From assembly GCF_900128985.1 (NCBI RefSeq), contig NZ_FQUC01000007.1:62001-126000 (forward strand): a stretch of DNA of 64,000 nt, read 5' to 3'. Shown here in pieces: positions 17,228-26,945 of the stretch (position 1 is its first letter; every line of letters begins with the position of its first letter). Under the pieces are notes generated by a model that was not told the origin of the DNA, made no database searches, and worked only from the letters and a program-made list of their open reading frames with translations. A program made the translations under genes and the position numbers. This DNA comes from Indolivaga macrotermitis (GTDB lineage: Bacteria; Bacteroidota; Bacteroidia; Bacteroidales; Dysgonomonadaceae).

Positions 17228-18322
17228 TCATTTGCTACCCCAAAAGTCGAGGTACTGCTGTGCAACCTTTATATAGTTGTGATGAGTATCGACAAACCTC
17301 CGGCTGTCGAGCCCGTATGTAGGCAGATCGAACTTTTGGCGGATTACGCTCTCCAGCGAATGATAAATAGACTCCTCTGCCGGATATACATTAATAACAG
17401 GACGATTGGAATCCTCACCCGATAAGCTGTACATCTCGGGTTCGCCGCCTCCTACCAATACCTTACCCAAAGCCATAGTTAATAGACCATTCATAGCAGG
17501 CGAATAAGAATATATCTGGTCGAGTACTACATGCGCATCACTTATCAGCCTCAAGTATTCGGAATAATCTACCGATTCGGCTTTTAATATGCGAACATCA
17601 TCCGGGTAGTTTTTTTGTAAACTTGTCAGCGCCCGGTACAACATATCGGTACCTTTAAATTCGCTTCGTGCTTTATTTATTCCTATAAAGAAATTAATTT
17701 GGTCAGTTATGGGAATCGGGCGGCTTATAATCTTTTTTGTATTGACGGGCAGAGGTATATAAGCTAGTTTATCGTTATACTGGTCTTTGTAAGCCTCGAA
17801 ATACTCATACAGGCAGGCTATTATTCCGTTACAGGTTTCGGCTATCTCTATATTGGCATCTTTACGTTTTGTTTCGAGCCAATCGTGTCTGATCTTTTGG
17901 TTATAAGACAGATTATTCTCATGGTCTCCGATATTAAACTCCGAATACCTGAATTTTTTATCGAGACAGGCTTTAAGCCAATAATAATCATCGCCGAATG
18001 CTCCCAGAAATACCTTGTAATTATGCCGCTTCAGATACCTATACAGCTTCAGGTTCACCTCTATGTTTTGTGTAGTAAAGCAAGGATTGATAATCTGAAC
18101 TATGTCATATCCTTTGAATTTAGGCAGATTCGCTATTATCCTTTTAAGACCTACAGCTGTATCCCATAAACCGGAGCTTTTGCGTAAAAGGTCGATATCC
18201 CTGTAGTAATTCTTGAAACCGTCTCCGTCCGAAGCTACCGTTACCTGATGGCCTAAGTATTTGAGGCCTTCTGCCAAAGTCAAATGCAGTCCGCTATATT
18301 CGCCTAACAACAGGATTTTCAT
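17228..18322 (-). CDS. Glycosyltransferase (GT-B fold, group 1-like)
   Basis: A 364-residue protein with a GT-B-type layout: N-terminal Rossmann strand MKILLLGEYSGLHLTLAEGL (glycine loop for nucleotide sugar), and a C-terminal half with ITDQINFFIGINKARSEFKG and LDQIYSYSPAMNGLLTMALG, the region that binds the donor in GT4-like enzymes. The usual EX7E motif is only loosely visible (GGEPEMYSLSGED), so sugar and family are uncertain. It is downstream on the same strand of lptD (42 bp gap). Confidence 0.75.
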   Translation of the reverse strand: MKILLLGEYSGLHLTLAEGLKYLGHQVTVASDGDGFKNYYRDIDLLRKSSGLWDTAVGLKRIIANLPKFKGYDIVQIINPCFTTQNIEVNLKLYRYLKRHNYKVFLGAFGDDYYWLKACLDKKFRYSEFNIGDHENNLSYNQKIRHDWLETKRKDANIEIAETCNGIIACLYEYFEAYKDQYNDKLAYIPLPVNTKKIISRPIPITDQINFFIGINKARSEFKGTDMLYRALTSLQKNYPDDVRILKAESVDYSEYLRLISDAHVVLDQIYSYSPAMNGLLTMALGKVLVGGGEPEMYSLSGEDSNRPVINVYPAEESIYHSLESVIRQKFDLPTYGLDSRRFVDTHHNYIKVAQQYLDFWGSK

Positions 18323-18364
18323 ACGCTTTCGGTTTAGAGAAACAGATAAATATCACACCGGACA

Positions 18365-21136
18365 TCAATCCCAGGCAGGATCGTAACTGGTGCGGCGGCC
18401 TCGCTTCTCATATTTGAGATCTTGTAACATAGACGAATTGACCCTGAGTGTAACAAAATATGAAGTATAGTTTCCGAAAGGAACCAACGATGCCGAAATA
18501 TTCCAGCAGTGCAGGTTACGGCTGATATTACAGTTCATATACGAAATCTTCTTGGCATCGAAATCATAACCCGATGTAAACGAAAAGTTCCAGTTTTTGG
18601 TTGGCTGTATCGAGCCATTGAAACTCAGGTTATGCCTGATTTTACCCTTATATTCCATTTTTTCTTTATCGAAATCGCCGTAACCGTAATTCATTCCGTA
18701 ACTGAAACTCAGGTTCCACTTGATCTCCGATCTCAGGTAACCGTCATCGTCATATGTACCCGAATCTTTTTTCTTATCGAACATACTTCCTTTACGCTCC
18801 TCTCTGCCTTCTGTATCTTCGGAGGCCAGATCGCTGTCGTAATCATCCAGATTATTGTCTTTCGATTTATCTTTCTTCGGTTTGTCATCACCTTTGCCAA
18901 ACCACTTTTTGAAAGTGTCTTGGTTGATTGATGGAGAGATGGAATATCCGGTACTCTTCAACCGTCCTAAGGTTCCGTATTTCTTTATTCTCAGCTCATT
19001 CCTTTTTTCCGGATTACCGTTTTTATCCAATCCGTATGTATAAGGGTCGAATGTAGCATTGATATTTACCGTAAGGTTTTTGCTGAGCTTCAGACGGGTA
19101 TTGGTCGAAATATCACTCCACTTGTACTTGTCGGCAGCCATATTATAGCTGAAACTAACCCCGAAATTATCAATAAGGCTAATAATCTTCGTTGAGTCAT
19201 TATCGGTGCCGACCTTCATCTCGATATTATTATCGAAACTAAAGTTGATATTACCCTGCTTTCCGGCCGAAGGTGCGCCAAATATATTATTCTGGTAAGG
19301 CGAGTATATATTCTCCACCAAATCTCCGTCTGCATTATAATAGCTGTAACGCTCGAATGATCCGTAACGGGCTTCACTAAAATCGGGACTTCCGCTATAG
19401 CTGATCGATGGTGTAAATACATGCCTGATCTTTTGCAGCTTACCTATCTTGAATACCGGCTCGTAAAACCCGTACAACTTGGTTTGCAGGCTTACCGAAT
19501 AATTAAAGTCGTACACCCGATGGAAACCGTAAGTTGTATCGCTGGTAACAGTTTTCTGAAGCGATGGATCCCAGTCCATCAGTATTTTTTTAGTATACCA
19601 ACGTTCGCGATATGTAAAGTTAGGCGAGATATTCAGATACTTAAACAGGCTGAATGTGGCTCCTGTGCTTACCTTATGCTGTGCAGCATTTTGCCAGTCT
19701 TTTATTAACGACGATTTAAGAAGCTTATCATCTTTGGTATTGATACTATTCTTGAAATCAAAAGAATAGTCGAGCGAAATCTTTTCGTACCACTTCTCAT
19801 CACCTACCATTATCTTGCGTTTAAACGGATAGATACGCCTCATCGTCACCGACAGGTTAGGCAGGGTCATTGATACTGAAGAGTCGCGCGCATTTTGATT
19901 CGCTGTTGCATTCAGCGATATGGTGAAAGGCGAATCGGGGAATGTCTGGGTTAGCGTTACCGTAGAACTACGGGTTGCGCTTGTCTCCATATTCGCAATC
20001 TGGTTCAGGCTGTTCCTGCTGTATGTAGATGTCTGGTAGCTTACACTTGCCGACAGGGTACGGTACATATTTGCTTTAGGGTCTTGCGAGTGAGTCCAGT
20101 TCAGGCTGAAGTCTTTGGATTCGCTAAAGCTTTCGGGAATATCGCGATCTCCAATCTTAGTGTACAGGTAATTCATGTTGAATGAACCGCTTCTCCTGTA
20201 ACGGTACTTATATGTAGAGCGGGCCGATAGTCCCCATGATCCCTTTGTGTATATTTCTCCGGTAAGAGCCAGATCATAATTATCGTTGATGGCAAAATAG
20301 TAACCTCCGTCACGCAGATTGAACCCTCTATCCATATCATCGCCATAAGACGGCATGATAACCCCCGATGAATATTTTTCCGAAAAGGGGAAAAACCCGA
20401 ATGGTATTGCTAGGGGTAAGGGCAAGTCTTCGATTACGAGATAAGCCGGACCGGTTATTACATTCTTTTTAGGCCGGACTTTGGCTTTAGTCAACATCAT
20501 ATAAAAGTGCGGATGCTCGTGATCGTCGCAAGTCGTATATTTTCCGTCACACATAAAGAATGTGTCGTCAGCATTTTTCTTCGCTCTGTCGGCAACTATA
20601 TATCCTTCGCCCTGCTGTGTAATTACGTGCCGGATATATCCCTTCTTCGATTTGAAGTTGTAGCTTACATTCTTCATCTCATATTCGGTTCCATTATCCG
20701 AAAAAATGGGATAACCAAACTCCTGCCCTACCGAATCGAGCCCGTAAGAGGCATGCACAATACTGCTATCCATGCTCATCGAGATGTTTTCGGCTTTGAT
20801 AGACATGGTCTGATAATCGACCTTACTGTCTCCATACAGATATCCCATATTGCCTGATGAGAATACGATAGAGTCGTTCGCTTCATAAATAACAGGGGCA
20901 TCGAGTGCCGCTTTTTTCGGCACAGTATCCTGAGCAGCCGTATCCTGTAAGGCTGTACCTGCATTTATACTGTCGTGAGGCAAAGAATCCGCAACTCCGG
21001 CAGAAGGAATGACAGTATCGGCCAAGAGCATATCGCTCCGACTTTTCTCAACACTCTTCGATAATTGGGCACCCCAAAATGGTGATGAAAATAACAGGAA
21101 AATTAAAGTGTATATACAGAAATGAGTTTTCTTCAT
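18365..21136 (-). CDS. lptD: LPS-assembly outer-membrane protein LptD
   Basis: A 923-residue outer-membrane protein. After the signal peptide (MKKTHFCIYTLIFLLFSSPF), an OstA-like beta-jellyroll repeats near residues 100-230 (VDYQTMSIKAENISMSMDSS, VIADRAKKN-type strands), and the large C-terminal domain is rich in alternating strands that form the lipopolysaccharide translocation barrel. The Cys pair in FMCDGKYTTCDDHEHPHF may form a structural disulphide. Low-complexity Lys/Asp linker around GKGDDKPKKDKSKDNN is probably an extracellular or periplasmic loop. The frame extends to a TTG at 21166, but the ATG at 21136 starts a proper signal peptide. Confidence 0.88.
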   Translation of the reverse strand: MKKTHFCIYTLIFLLFSSPFWGAQLSKSVEKSRSDMLLADTVIPSAGVADSLPHDSINAGTALQDTAAQDTVPKKAALDAPVIYEANDSIVFSSGNMGYLYGDSKVDYQTMSIKAENISMSMDSSIVHASYGLDSVGQEFGYPIFSDNGTEYEMKNVSYNFKSKKGYIRHVITQQGEGYIVADRAKKNADDTFFMCDGKYTTCDDHEHPHFYMMLTKAKVRPKKNVITGPAYLVIEDLPLPLAIPFGFFPFSEKYSSGVIMPSYGDDMDRGFNLRDGGYYFAINDNYDLALTGEIYTKGSWGLSARSTYKYRYRRSGSFNMNYLYTKIGDRDIPESFSESKDFSLNWTHSQDPKANMYRTLSASVSYQTSTYSRNSLNQIANMETSATRSSTVTLTQTFPDSPFTISLNATANQNARDSSVSMTLPNLSVTMRRIYPFKRKIMVGDEKWYEKISLDYSFDFKNSINTKDDKLLKSSLIKDWQNAAQHKVSTGATFSLFKYLNISPNFTYRERWYTKKILMDWDPSLQKTVTSDTTYGFHRVYDFNYSVSLQTKLYGFYEPVFKIGKLQKIRHVFTPSISYSGSPDFSEARYGSFERYSYYNADGDLVENIYSPYQNNIFGAPSAGKQGNINFSFDNNIEMKVGTDNDSTKIISLIDNFGVSFSYNMAADKYKWSDISTNTRLKLSKNLTVNINATFDPYTYGLDKNGNPEKRNELRIKKYGTLGRLKSTGYSISPSINQDTFKKWFGKGDDKPKKDKSKDNNLDDYDSDLASEDTEGREERKGSMFDKKKDSGTYDDDGYLRSEIKWNLSFSYGMNYGYGDFDKEKMEYKGKIRHNLSFNGSIQPTKNWNFSFTSGYDFDAKKISYMNCNISRNLHCWNISASLVPFGNYTSYFVTLRVNSSMLQDLKYEKRGRRTSYDPAWD

Positions 21137-21315
21137 TAAAAAAGGAAACAGCCTTATATATTTCAACTTGCAAAACTAAGCAATTAATGAAAAAGGAAAA
21201 GCAAAAAAAATGAAAATATGCCCTTTAAAACAAAATATATGGATAATATACAATAAATAGCTCCGGTACAAATCCTAAAAGTAACGAAATCACAACATTC
21301 TATTGTATCAACAAA

Positions 21316-21345
21316 TTGTTTCTTTTTACTATTTTAGTACCTTTG
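21316..21345 (+). promoter_or_regulatory. Promoter of the methyltransferase-YfhO-GT2 run
   Basis: TTG (21316-21318), 19-bp spacer, then TACCTTTG (21338-21345): a textbook Bacteroidota -33/-7 pair, 99 bp upstream of the methyltransferase ATG. The remainder of the 308-bp gap between the divergent lptD and methyltransferase genes shows no coding capacity. Confidence 0.65.
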
Positions 21346-21444
21346 CAACGCTCGTGATGATTTTTATCTCATTAATTTTATGAACGGCTTATTACCCTAA
21401 TTATGCCGGATAACAATTATCGAATAGTTTATTTATTGTAGCCG

Positions 21445-22341
21445 ATGAACACAATACATACTGATTTTTGTCCGGTTTGTACAAACAGCAATTGTTCCGA
21501 ATCGATTAAATGCAAAGACCATTTGGTCTCGAAGGACTTTTTTTCGGTTTACCAATGTCCTCAATGCGGATTTGCTTTCACTCAGGACTTTCCGGCTGAA
21601 TCCGAGATCGGTATATATTACGATGCTCCCGAATACGTTTCGCATACCGATTCGCACAAAGGTATTATCAATACATTGTATCATCAGGCACGCAAAATTT
21701 CCTTGCGTTCTAAAGTCAGGTTTGTACAGAAATGCGCAGCTGTAAAGGCAGGCACATTGCTCGATATAGGCTGCGGAACAGGTTATTTCCTCGATGCTAT
21801 GCGCCATCATAAATGGATAGTGACAGGTATCGAAAAATCTGAACCGACACGTAAATATGCCCATGAGAAGTTCGGATTAAATATTCAGGATTCGGAGTAC
21901 CTATTCGAAATCCCCGCAAAGACTAAGGATACAATCACCCTCTGGCATGTATTGGAGCATTTGGAGAAGCTGAATGAGACGATGGCTAACCTGCACCGGA
22001 TACTGAAAGACAATGGTGTGCTTTTCATTGCACTGCCCAATAAAAAATCAGTTGATGCCCGGTACTATCAGGCAGATTGGGCTGCATACGATGTTCCCCG
22101 TCATTTATGGCACTTTTCGCCCGATGATTTCGAACAGTTTGCAGCAAAACATCATTTTGAGTTGGTCAAAATAAAAGGAATGCCTTTTGATCCCTTTTAT
22201 ATTTCAATGCTGAGCGAAAAGAACAAGGGTACTTTTGCCGGTAGCCTGCTCGGCTTGATCAAAGGCGGATGGTTTTTCCTCAGAAGCCTGTTTAACACCA
22301 GACAAAGCAGTTCACTTATTTATATACTAAAAAAGAAATAA
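21445..22341 (+). CDS. Class I SAM-dependent methyltransferase with N-terminal zinc ribbon
   Basis: A 298-residue enzyme. Residues 9-45 form a four-Cys zinc ribbon (CPVCTNSNC ... CPQCGFAFTQDFP). The Rossmann methyltransferase core follows, with motif I LLDIGCGTGYFLDAM near residue 111 and TITLWHVLEHLEKLNE as the post-I/motif IV region (Methyltransf_23 type). Such proteins often modify sugars or lipids in surface glycan loci. It is followed within 39 bp by yfhO and then a GT2 gene, so a surface glycan role is plausible, but the substrate is unknown. Confidence 0.88.
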   Translation: MNTIHTDFCPVCTNSNCSESIKCKDHLVSKDFFSVYQCPQCGFAFTQDFPAESEIGIYYDAPEYVSHTDSHKGIINTLYHQARKISLRSKVRFVQKCAAVKAGTLLDIGCGTGYFLDAMRHHKWIVTGIEKSEPTRKYAHEKFGLNIQDSEYLFEIPAKTKDTITLWHVLEHLEKLNETMANLHRILKDNGVLFIALPNKKSVDARYYQADWAAYDVPRHLWHFSPDDFEQFAAKHHFELVKIKGMPFDPFYISMLSEKNKGTFAGSLLGLIKGGWFFLRSLFNTRQSSSLIYILKKK

Positions 22342-22380
22342 GGTCTTTGACCCGACACAATACTAAAACCGCAAAATAAT

Positions 22381-24891
22381 ATGATACAACAGAAGAAACC
22401 GGTCCTCCAACAAATACTTCCGCATGTATTTGCCATTGTATGCTTTTTAGCCGTTACATTCGTTTATTTCAGCCCTCTTATCGAAGGAAGGGTGCTACCC
22501 CAAAGTGACGTGCAACAATTTAAAGGCACCGGACGCGAACTGAGTCAATATTATTATAACGAAGGACAATCTTCGGCATGGACCGGTACGGTTTTTTCGG
22601 GCATGCCTTCTTATCAGATCGGGGTGTGGGGCGGAGCTCCCAACTTTCTCGATTATCTCGAAATGCCGCTGAAAGCGCTGGGCAGCAGCACTGCCGGAGC
22701 TGTATTTACAGGGATGCTGATGGCTTACATCCTCTTTTGTATTATGGGTGTGGGTTTTCTGCCTGCGATACTGGGGGCAATAGCCTATTCGTTGTCGTCA
22801 TATAATATCATTATTCTGGATGCTGGGCACGTTACCAAAGCATGGTCTATTGCATATATGCCTCTGATTATTGCAGGCATGGTCGCGGCATTCAAGCGTA
22901 AATATTTGATGAGCGGATTGCTGATGGCGTTCGGTTTAGCGCTGCAGATCAAAAACAACCACCTGCAAATAACATATTATACCGGACTTTTATGTGCTTT
23001 CTTATATATAGGATTACTGATCAACGATATCCGAAAAAAGAACCTCAGCGGATTTTTTAAAGCGACAGGGGTTTTAGCCGCAGGTGTATTAGTTGCGGTA
23101 CTGTGTAACCTCGGCAATATCTATTCGAACTACGAAATGTCTAAAGAAAGTATCCGTGGACAATCGGAACTCTCGAAACCGACCAACAGCGAGAAACAGT
23201 CATCGGGACTAGATAAAGAGTATGCCTTTGCATGGAGTTACGGAAAAATGGAAACACTTTCTCTACTCGTTCCCGATATTAACGGTGGTGCTTCGGGCGG
23301 ATTGTTATCTCCTAACTCGAACCTTTATAAGGCGATCAGGGCAAATGCTCCGGGGGCACAACTCGATGCCAAAGGTATTCAGGCACAGACTTACTGGGGC
23401 GACCAGCCATTTACTTCGGGCCCGGTATACATCGGGGCAATCGTATGTTTCCTTTTCTTATTAGGTATGTTTACTATTAAGAACCCTGTAAAATGGGTAC
23501 TTCTGGCTGCTACCGTATTTTTCATTTTCCTCTCATGGGGACACAACTTCGAAACTTTTAACGACTGGTTCTTCTACCATTTCCCGATGTATAATAAGTT
23601 CAGGGCGGTATCTACAGCCTTGGTTATTCCGGCTCTCACCATGGTTATGGTTGCCATATGGGGAGTAAAAGAATTTCTGGAAGAAGAAGATAAAAAGAAA
23701 CAAACCCGTTCGCTTTACATATCGGCTGGAATTACCGCAGGAATCAGCTTGCTATTGTGGCTTGCTCCGGGAATTTTCGGACTGACATTCTCTACTGAAA
23801 GCGATACCCAATGGATCAGTCAGGTTCCCGATTGGTATTACACAGCGCTGCTGGCCGACCGTAAAGACTTGTTATCATCCGACGCTTTGCGTTCGTTCTT
23901 CTTTATCCTGCTAGCCGGAGTCGTACTGTTTGCTACCCTGAAGGCGAAAGGAAACAAACAACAAATGGCATTTTATGCTACTTTAGCGCTGGTGGTATTG
24001 GTACTGGTTGATTTATGGGGAGTAGACAAAAGATATCTGGATAATGATAAATTTCTTCCAAAATCGAGCTATAATGTGAGTCAGCCATTCCCTAAAACGG
24101 CTGTCGATGAAGCAATATTACAGGATAAAGGATTGTCGCACCGGGTTCTTAACCTGAACAATCCGTTTACCGAGACAAAGACATCGTATTATCACAAATC
24201 GATAGGCGGATACCATGCTGCTAAACTGAAACGTTATCAGGAGCTGATCGATTACCGCCTGCAACCGGAGATTAACCATATTATAGGATCATTCGATTCT
24301 CAGAATATAGATACTATTATCGGTTCTTTCAAAGCAAATACAGCTTTGAATATGCTGAATGCCAAATATATTATTTTCAGTGCCGACCAGCCTCCATTAC
24401 AAAACCCGTATGCGATGGGGAATGCATGGTTTGTCCAGGAATTAAACTTTGTGGATACACCCGATCAGGAAATAGAATCGCTGAATACGTTAGACCCTCT
24501 TAAAACTGCTGTATTGAATAAAAAATATGAGGAAGAATTCTCAGGATTTAATCTTGTTCCGGATTCTACTGCACATATCGAACTGACAGAGTACAAGCCC
24601 AATATACTCAAATATAAATCGTCTGCTAAGACTGAACAGTTTGCCGTATTATCAGAAATTTATTATCAGAATGGCTGGGAGGCTTATATCGACGGACAGG
24701 AAGTTCCTCATTACTGTGCCGACTGGACTCTGAGGGCTATACGCATACCTGCCGGAGAACACGAGATCGAATTCAAATTTATTCCCCATAAATACAATAC
24801 TGCCCGTACTGTGGCATCAATCAGTACAGGTTTGCTCATCTTGTTATTATTGGGAGGTATTGTATTCACATTTGTACGAAAAGAGAAGTAA
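22381..24891 (+). CDS. YfhO family membrane protein
   Basis: An 836-residue polytopic inner-membrane protein (about 12 helices) followed by a soluble beta-rich C-terminal region and a final helix. YfhO hallmarks: FVYFSPLIEGRVLPQSDVQQ near the N-terminus, and FSGMPSYQIGVWGGAPNFLD. In Bacillus, YfhO transfers GlcNAc from a lipid carrier onto lipoteichoic acid, acting with GT2 CsbB and a GtrA flippase; in Bacteroidota the acceptor is unknown. The gene overlaps the next GT2 gene by one base (TAATG), indicating translational coupling. Confidence 0.9.
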   Translation: MIQQKKPVLQQILPHVFAIVCFLAVTFVYFSPLIEGRVLPQSDVQQFKGTGRELSQYYYNEGQSSAWTGTVFSGMPSYQIGVWGGAPNFLDYLEMPLKALGSSTAGAVFTGMLMAYILFCIMGVGFLPAILGAIAYSLSSYNIIILDAGHVTKAWSIAYMPLIIAGMVAAFKRKYLMSGLLMAFGLALQIKNNHLQITYYTGLLCAFLYIGLLINDIRKKNLSGFFKATGVLAAGVLVAVLCNLGNIYSNYEMSKESIRGQSELSKPTNSEKQSSGLDKEYAFAWSYGKMETLSLLVPDINGGASGGLLSPNSNLYKAIRANAPGAQLDAKGIQAQTYWGDQPFTSGPVYIGAIVCFLFLLGMFTIKNPVKWVLLAATVFFIFLSWGHNFETFNDWFFYHFPMYNKFRAVSTALVIPALTMVMVAIWGVKEFLEEEDKKKQTRSLYISAGITAGISLLLWLAPGIFGLTFSTESDTQWISQVPDWYYTALLADRKDLLSSDALRSFFFILLAGVVLFATLKAKGNKQQMAFYATLALVVLVLVDLWGVDKRYLDNDKFLPKSSYNVSQPFPKTAVDEAILQDKGLSHRVLNLNNPFTETKTSYYHKSIGGYHAAKLKRYQELIDYRLQPEINHIIGSFDSQNIDTIIGSFKANTALNMLNAKYIIFSADQPPLQNPYAMGNAWFVQELNFVDTPDQEIESLNTLDPLKTAVLNKKYEEEFSGFNLVPDSTAHIELTEYKPNILKYKSSAKTEQFAVLSEIYYQNGWEAYIDGQEVPHYCADWTLRAIRIPAGEHEIEFKFIPHKYNTARTVASISTGLLILLLLGGIVFTFVRKEK

Positions 24892-25796
24892 TGAAGTTTT
24901 CGTTTGTAACTTCCACATATAACCGCGACAGGTATATCGGGCAGGCGCTACAGTCGACCTGTGACCAGACATATCCGAACGAGGACTATGAAATCGTGAT
25001 TGTCGATAACAACAGTACAGACAACACGGCTGCAATCTGCAACGAATTTATATCGAAATACCCTGAAAAGCAGATCAGGTATTTTAAAGAAATGGAACAG
25101 GGCATTGCTCCTGCTCAAAACCGTGCTATCAGGGAAGCACGGGGCGAATACATCATCTTTGTGGACGATGACGAAACCATCATACCCGAACATCTTGAGC
25201 GACTGGCGGAACATCTGAAAAACTATCCGCAGGCTGAACTTATAGGTACTGCCGTTATTCCGGTGTATGAGGTAGAGCAGCCTAAATGGATGTCGTACTA
25301 TACACAGCGGCTGATAGGCGGATATTTCGATCAGGGTAAAAAGGTAAAGACCCTGAGTGCTAAGAATTATCCGGGGACGGGACATACCATCATCAAAAAA
25401 GAACTATACGAGAGATACGGTTATTATAAAACCGAACTGGGACGGAAAGGAAAATCGCTTATCGGGGCGGAAGATAAGGATATGATCAACCGGCTTATAA
25501 ATTTGGGGATCACTTGTTATTATTTCCCCAACATACCGATATACCATCATATTCCTGCAAGTAAAATGACCGATGACTTTTTTCACCGGGTAACTTACGC
25601 TATTGGGAAAAGCGAACGGATGAGAACCAAGTCGGTATCAGAAAAAGAATTCCGGAAACGTATTATATCCGAAATAATTAAATGGGCGGCTTCGTTCGTC
25701 TTATGTATCGGCTATACCGTGACATTACGTCCGGCTAAAGGCTTCAGGTTATTACAATTCAGATGGAATGTAAGCAAAGGGTTGCTGGGTAAATGA
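24891..25796 (+). CDS. Glycosyltransferase family 2
   Basis: A 301-residue GT-A enzyme: N-terminal MKFSFVTSTYNRDRYIGQAL, nucleotide-binding IVDNNSTDNT, and the DXD metal-binding site in GEYIIFVDDDETIIPEH. The acceptor loop has GAEDKDMINRL. A C-terminal hydrophobic helix (AASFVLCIGYTVTLRP) may associate with the membrane. Start overlaps the yfhO stop by one base. It probably makes a polyprenyl- or surface-linked sugar together with YfhO; the precise sugar is unknown. Confidence 0.9.
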   Translation: MKFSFVTSTYNRDRYIGQALQSTCDQTYPNEDYEIVIVDNNSTDNTAAICNEFISKYPEKQIRYFKEMEQGIAPAQNRAIREARGEYIIFVDDDETIIPEHLERLAEHLKNYPQAELIGTAVIPVYEVEQPKWMSYYTQRLIGGYFDQGKKVKTLSAKNYPGTGHTIIKKELYERYGYYKTELGRKGKSLIGAEDKDMINRLINLGITCYYFPNIPIYHHIPASKMTDDFFHRVTYAIGKSERMRTKSVSEKEFRKRIISEIIKWAASFVLCIGYTVTLRPAKGFRLLQFRWNVSKGLLGK

Positions 25797-25829
25797 TCGA
25801 ACCTTCTGCTATTTTTTTATTGCCAATTT

Positions 25830-26864
25830 TTAAAATATCTCCTTTATTTTTACCTTCTTATTTACAGGTAATTGTATTGAATCAGATCTCCTCTTAAGGT
25901 AAACGTCATAAGTATTAGAAACAGAATTCTTTTTCCACTTTGAATAGGAATCAACATTCTCCCTACCCGAGTCAAAAATATATTTCCCTAATTTATTTTG
26001 CACATATTCTGCTTCTACATGATATTTCCTAATGCCTGTAGTTACAACACCTCTCTTTTTCATTGTTCCAACAGTCCAAAGGCCGGTTGCTTCGACTGAA
26101 TAACTTACATATAATATTGCCTGTGTAGCTTCATCAATAATCAGGTATCCATTTCTTTTCTTGTCTTGATAATAAATTTTTAATGATTGTCTTCCTTTAT
26201 AGTTTATATGCTCAAAGTTATCATAACTATAAGATTTATAATATCGTACTACATCATGTTTTTGGATTGGAATAATATTCAAAAAATCATACGGCTTCAT
26301 AAAGAATACGTTTTGCTTAAGTTCATCCGATACATATTCCCTCTCTGGTTTTTTAGCTATATATAAATCTTTTTCCTCTTGATTAAGCTGTATTATTCCC
26401 TTATAATCAATCAACTGTTCTGTATTTTCTTCACCAATCTTCTTATATAACAGCTCTGTATCAAATACCAAATTATCATCAAACGGATCAGAATAGTTTT
26501 CGGGTATCTTTCTTATAACCTCCTTCATGTATTTTTTAGCATCAAAAACCTCAGATACAACCACTTCTTTCAGGGCTATTAATTCATCTTCCAGATAAAT
26601 AGTTGCAGTATCCATCGTGAATTTTAAGTCGTGAAACAAATACTTTTCAGGCCTATAACTCAAATGAGAAAAATAAAGGGTGTCATTGGGTGTCAACTTA
26701 TCTCGTCCAATATGTATAATTCCATCTTTGTCGGAATGCCAGAAGCCATCTCCTTGCCTGACATATACGCCTTCTACTGGTTGATTGCCGAAATCAATAA
26801 CCCTCATAACAAACTGATCTTTAGCAGTAATAAGACTTAGTAGCAGCAAAAGATTAAATACCAT
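25830..26864 (-). CDS. Exported protein with carboxypeptidase-regulatory-like domain
   Basis: A 344-residue protein with an N-terminal hydrophobic signal (MVFNLLLLLSLITAKDQ). Residues of about 18-95 form a CarboxypepD_reg-like beta-sandwich (MRVIDFGNQPVEGVYVRQGD, then YFSHLSYRPEKY), the fold found at the N-terminus of SusC/TonB-dependent proteins, ending LIALKEVVVSE. The rest is beta-rich with no plug or barrel, so it is a stand-alone relative. Family members are common in Bacteroidota and of unknown function. No SusD or TonB gene is adjacent. AT-rich compared with neighbours. Confidence 0.75.
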   Translation of the reverse strand: MVFNLLLLLSLITAKDQFVMRVIDFGNQPVEGVYVRQGDGFWHSDKDGIIHIGRDKLTPNDTLYFSHLSYRPEKYLFHDLKFTMDTATIYLEDELIALKEVVVSEVFDAKKYMKEVIRKIPENYSDPFDDNLVFDTELLYKKIGEENTEQLIDYKGIIQLNQEEKDLYIAKKPEREYVSDELKQNVFFMKPYDFLNIIPIQKHDVVRYYKSYSYDNFEHINYKGRQSLKIYYQDKKRNGYLIIDEATQAILYVSYSVEATGLWTVGTMKKRGVVTTGIRKYHVEAEYVQNKLGKYIFDSGRENVDSYSKWKKNSVSNTYDVYLKRRSDSIQLPVNKKVKIKEIF

Positions 26865-26945
26865 TTTACATAGTAATATTTAGTGTTGGTTTTCTTACGT
26901 CAAACTTACAGTAATTCCGGTAACTTTTGAATCCCGAGGTAAAAA

